A DNA stretch of 64,000 bases from assembly GCA_910890315.1 (NCBI GenBank), contig CAJVGD010000006.1, positions 434,001-498,000 of the forward strand, read 5' to 3'. Origin of the DNA: Serendipita indica DSM 11827 (Eukaryota > Basidiomycota > Agaricomycetes > Sebacinales > Serendipitaceae). The notes under the pieces are model-generated. The model was not told where the DNA came from and did no database searches. It saw nothing but the letters and a program-made list of their open reading frames with translations. This document shows, piece after piece, positions 61,378 through 64,000 of this stretch (the stretch's first letter is position 1; every line of letters starts with the position of its first letter). The position numbers were made by a program, and so were the translations under genes.

Positions 61378-63333
61378 ATGACGCTCCATGTGCCGCTCGT
61401 CGTCAAAGATGAACAAGATTCGATGTCTGGATTGTCCTCGACACCATCAAAGCACGCTCGCTCAAAGCTGAGACAACCAAAGGATCATGCGCTCCAGCTC
61501 GAACGGGCTGCTCGCACCATCGCCAAAGCTCGTCGCGTCGTTGTTGTTTGTGGTAAGTCGTCTGTACTTGTCTCTTTTGTGTTCTCGTCTCAAACGATGC
61601 TCTCGCGGCGACGGGGCGTTGCTGGCGGGCAGACGAGGCGTGTGACGGCTCGCATCGATACCCCGATCTAACGCCCGCGCTCTCGCTCTAGTTTTGATGA
61701 TTTTTGCTGACTGGCTGTCGGATAATCAGGTGCCGGCATCTCCGTACAGGCGGGCATTCCCGATTTCCGTTCGTCGACTGGGCTCTTTCAGCAGCTCAAG
61801 GAGGAGAACCCAAAGGCACTGTCGAGTGGACGTGAGCTATTCGACGCTCAACATGTCTTTCATTCCGAGTCGACAGCATCCGTGTTTTACAAAATGGTCG
61901 CTCGACTCGCGATCATGGCAGACGAAGCACACCCAACGCCCTTTCATCGGCTTCTCAAGGGTCTGGACGACCGCGGTCAATTACTAAGGTGCTACACACA
62001 AAATATCGATGGTATCGAGGAACGTGCAGGCTTGAGCTTTGGATTACCACCCCCACGGGTGAGAATGTCGCCCAAGAAACGAAGAAGTAAAAAGGACGAC
62101 GAGGACGCGGGCGCGACATCTTCGGAACGAGCGAGCGTCCCGGTGCAGGGCGAGAATGACGAGACCAAACCTGAGAGCGCGACTTCATCGAAACCGCCAT
62201 CCACCTCGTCGAAATCAGCATCCAAACCGGCATTCACTTCGTCTTCACGTACCCCACCACTTGTCGACATGACCCCTCGGTGTATCCCGCTTCATGGCAC
62301 CCTCAAGACGCTGCATTGTGCCTCATGTGGCAATACGTCGCCTCTACGCGAACACGTGTCGCGCTTTTCGACCGGCACGGCGCCGTCGTGCTCGCAGTGT
62401 AGCGAGTTGGATCATACACGCCATTTGGTTGGTAAACGACTGCGAGGTGTAGGCGTGATGCGGCCTTCTATTGTACTCTACAATGAAGACCACCGGGAAG
62501 GGGAGAAAGTCGGGGATGTGGTGAAGATGGATTTGACAGGAGGACGACAGCGTCGGGCGCCGCCTGATCTGTTGATCGTAGCCGGTACAAGTCTCAAAGT
62601 ACCCGGCACGAAACGCATCGTAAAAGAATTTGCAAAAGCGGCACAGTGCCGTTCGGAGCGCAGAGGAGTGAAGAAGAGTAGTGACTCGGACGAGGAAGAA
62701 GAAGAAGAGACCCCGTCGTCATCGTTGTCGTCGTCGGAAGAGGAGAGCGAGGACGAAGAAGAACGACCTATACGGACAATTTACCTAAACCTCGACTTTC
62801 CGCAGCCGACAAGAGAATGGGAGACGACGTTTGACATGTGGATTCAAGGAGACGTACAGACTTTTGCCGGCATGGCGCATGCAGCCATGGAGAGCGAAGA
62901 TGGAGCACGTCGAGAACGTGCTGCGACGCGTATGCGTGTCAAGTCGACAAGAGGAGCGAAAGGATTGAACGATTCTCCAGAAATGTCCGGCGTCGGAACG
63001 AGGACTCGCAAGCGCAAGCGGGAGATGGAGGCCGCAGAGGCCGTAGAAGCAGGTAGACATATGCATGCGGATGGGAGTGGAAGCGGGGTAGCCATCAAAC
63101 CGGGGGAGAAAGGGATTGGAACGACAGGACTCGTTGGGATTGGAAAAGCCAACCGCAAGTATGACCTTGGCGACAGTCACGACAGCAAGAAATACAAGTC
63201 GTCCAGACGACCGTCACTTGTCAATTCCATTGGATTGTTCACTTTCGATGAGCCACTCGCCGACAGAGAGTCGTTCTACAATGGCATCCTCATCACTCCA
63301 CTCGATTTTGGCTCAGGGAGTAGGACACTCTAG
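61378..63333 (+). CDS. class I sirtuin, HST3/HST4-like NAD+-dependent deacetylase
   Basis: Two exons (61378-61552 and 61730-63333), about 592 residues. The NAD+-binding motif CGAGISVQAGIPDFRSSTGL is formed across the intron (Gly codon split). Then VFHSESTASVFYKMVARLAI, LLRCYTQNIDGIEERAGLSF (catalytic pocket), a long Ser/Lys-rich insert of about 75 residues, CIPLHGTLKTLHCASCG with the active-site His, the second zinc pair CSQC, RPSIVLYNEDHREGE, and LLIVAGTSLKVPGTKRIVKE. An acidic Ser/Glu tract (SDSDEEEEEETPSSSLSSSE) follows, then TIYLNLDFPQPTREWETTFD. The C-terminal part has a basic stretch TRKRKREMEA, likely a nuclear signal. Hst3/Hst4 enzymes deacetylate H3K56 in the nucleus. Stop at 63331-63333, unless the extension below is used. 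Confidence 0.9.
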
Positions 63334-63775
63334 CTCAATTAATGGAAACCTGACAATGAAGAAACGGCGGGTAGACGAGTCGTCGTTTGTGGTTGGGGTG
63401 GCGGAGGCGTACAATCGGCTACACACCTCGTCGAATGTCTCGACATCGAGCTTTTCATCTTTACGACACGTTTCGACTGGCAGACCGTCGAATGGGACAT
63501 CCTCGGTTCATCTCTCGAGTCGGACGACATTGGCGGATGCATGGGTTCAGCGAGCGCCGATGATGGTTGATGGGCGGAAGACTGGGCATGGGCATGGACA
63601 TGATCGAGATGACTGGCGAGGCGCGACTGGTTATGTAGATGATTGGCGGCCGTCGCATGGTCCCACGTCGACATCGTCGGCGGTGGTTCCGCTACCACGA
63701 CTGCCGCCCATCTCTAGTCTGTTTGCGGTCGCGTCGCCGCAAAAGTATGGTCGAAGTAGCTTTACTATGTACTAA
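63334..63775 (+). other. possible C-terminal extension of the sirtuin in another frame
   Basis: A different plus frame reads LAQGVGHSSSINGNLTMKKR, VDESSFVVGVAEAYNRLHTS, TLADAWVQRAPMMVDGRKTG and SSLFAVASPQKYGRSSFTMY before a stop at 63773-63775. Joining needs an intron from about 63220 (donor GTCAAT, weak) to AG at 63315-63316, length 97 bp, which gives the right phase. Codon usage looks protein-like, but no domain is known. Confidence 0.35.
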
Positions 63776-64000
63776 TTGTGTATGGATCGAGTGCTTTACG
63801 ACTAGGTGTATCTGGAAGTGTTCATGGTTGACTGAAAGGTGGCCTAAAGGTGAGAATGTTCACATCTAAGGCCACGTTACTTATAGGATCAATCAAGATT
63901 ATATTCCGCTCCACATTGCAATCACTGCTTGAACAACAGACAATCCTCTGCGGAGTATCGAGAAACCTCTAGCAAGCCCCCAAAGCGTCCACAGTCGAAT
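63776..64000. other. 3' flanking DNA, nothing recognised
   Basis: No gene, repeat or RNA is visible in the last 225 bases. Confidence 0.4.

Overview
The window is nuclear DNA from a filamentous basidiomycete fungus. Genes are dense, lie on both strands and are cut by many 40-60 bp GT..AG introns, so most proteins are read only by joining short exons. The secreted repertoire (GH10 xylanases with a fungal CBM1, a GPI-type glycoprotein of the 'macrofage activating glycoprotein' kind) fits a plant-matter-degrading agaricomycete. A Ceratobasidium/Rhizoctonia-like source is possible, but that is an inference from protein resemblance only. I saw no convincing tRNA, rRNA, CRISPR array, viral element or transposon.

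Layout. 1-6.4 kb: a broken short-chain dehydrogenase (SDR), nicotinate phosphoribosyltransferase, and two tandem SDR paralogs with identical exon lengths. 6.5-12 kb: a JJJ1/DNAJC21 co-chaperone divergent from TIM13, a SET-domain protein, and NMN adenylyltransferase. 12-21 kb: a repeat protein with an apparent frameshift, a Gly/Gln/His-rich small protein, COG6, a small unknown protein, and a C2H2 transcription factor. 21-29 kb: the GPI-type glycoprotein, two tandem multi-pass membrane paralogs, and an unknown helical protein. 29-38 kb: the THO2 mRNA-export subunit, GTP cyclohydrolase I and the SSU72 phosphatase. 38-43.5 kb: two head-to-head PRM1-type membrane-fusion paralogs. 43.5-51.6 kb: a mitochondrial TPR protein, fructose-1,6-bisphosphatase directly followed by 6-phosphofructokinase, and a PrpF-family isomerase. 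51.8-61.2 kb: a decayed GH10 xylanase, then one very long reading frame that splices into a secreted CBM1 protein with five GH10 catalytic modules. 61.4-63.8 kb: an HST3/HST4-type sirtuin.

How the genes relate. Most neighbours are unrelated housekeeping genes. Three relations stand out. (1) The five-module xylanase, built by serial tandem duplication of a 1,314-bp exon-intron unit, two copies of which are nearly identical even in their introns; this is the most unusual object in the window. (2) The opposing glycolysis/gluconeogenesis enzymes FBP1 and PFK1 sit in tandem. (3) Two NAD+-making steps (nicotinate phosphoribosyltransferase, NMN adenylyltransferase) and an NAD+-consuming sirtuin lie within 62 kb, without being adjacent.
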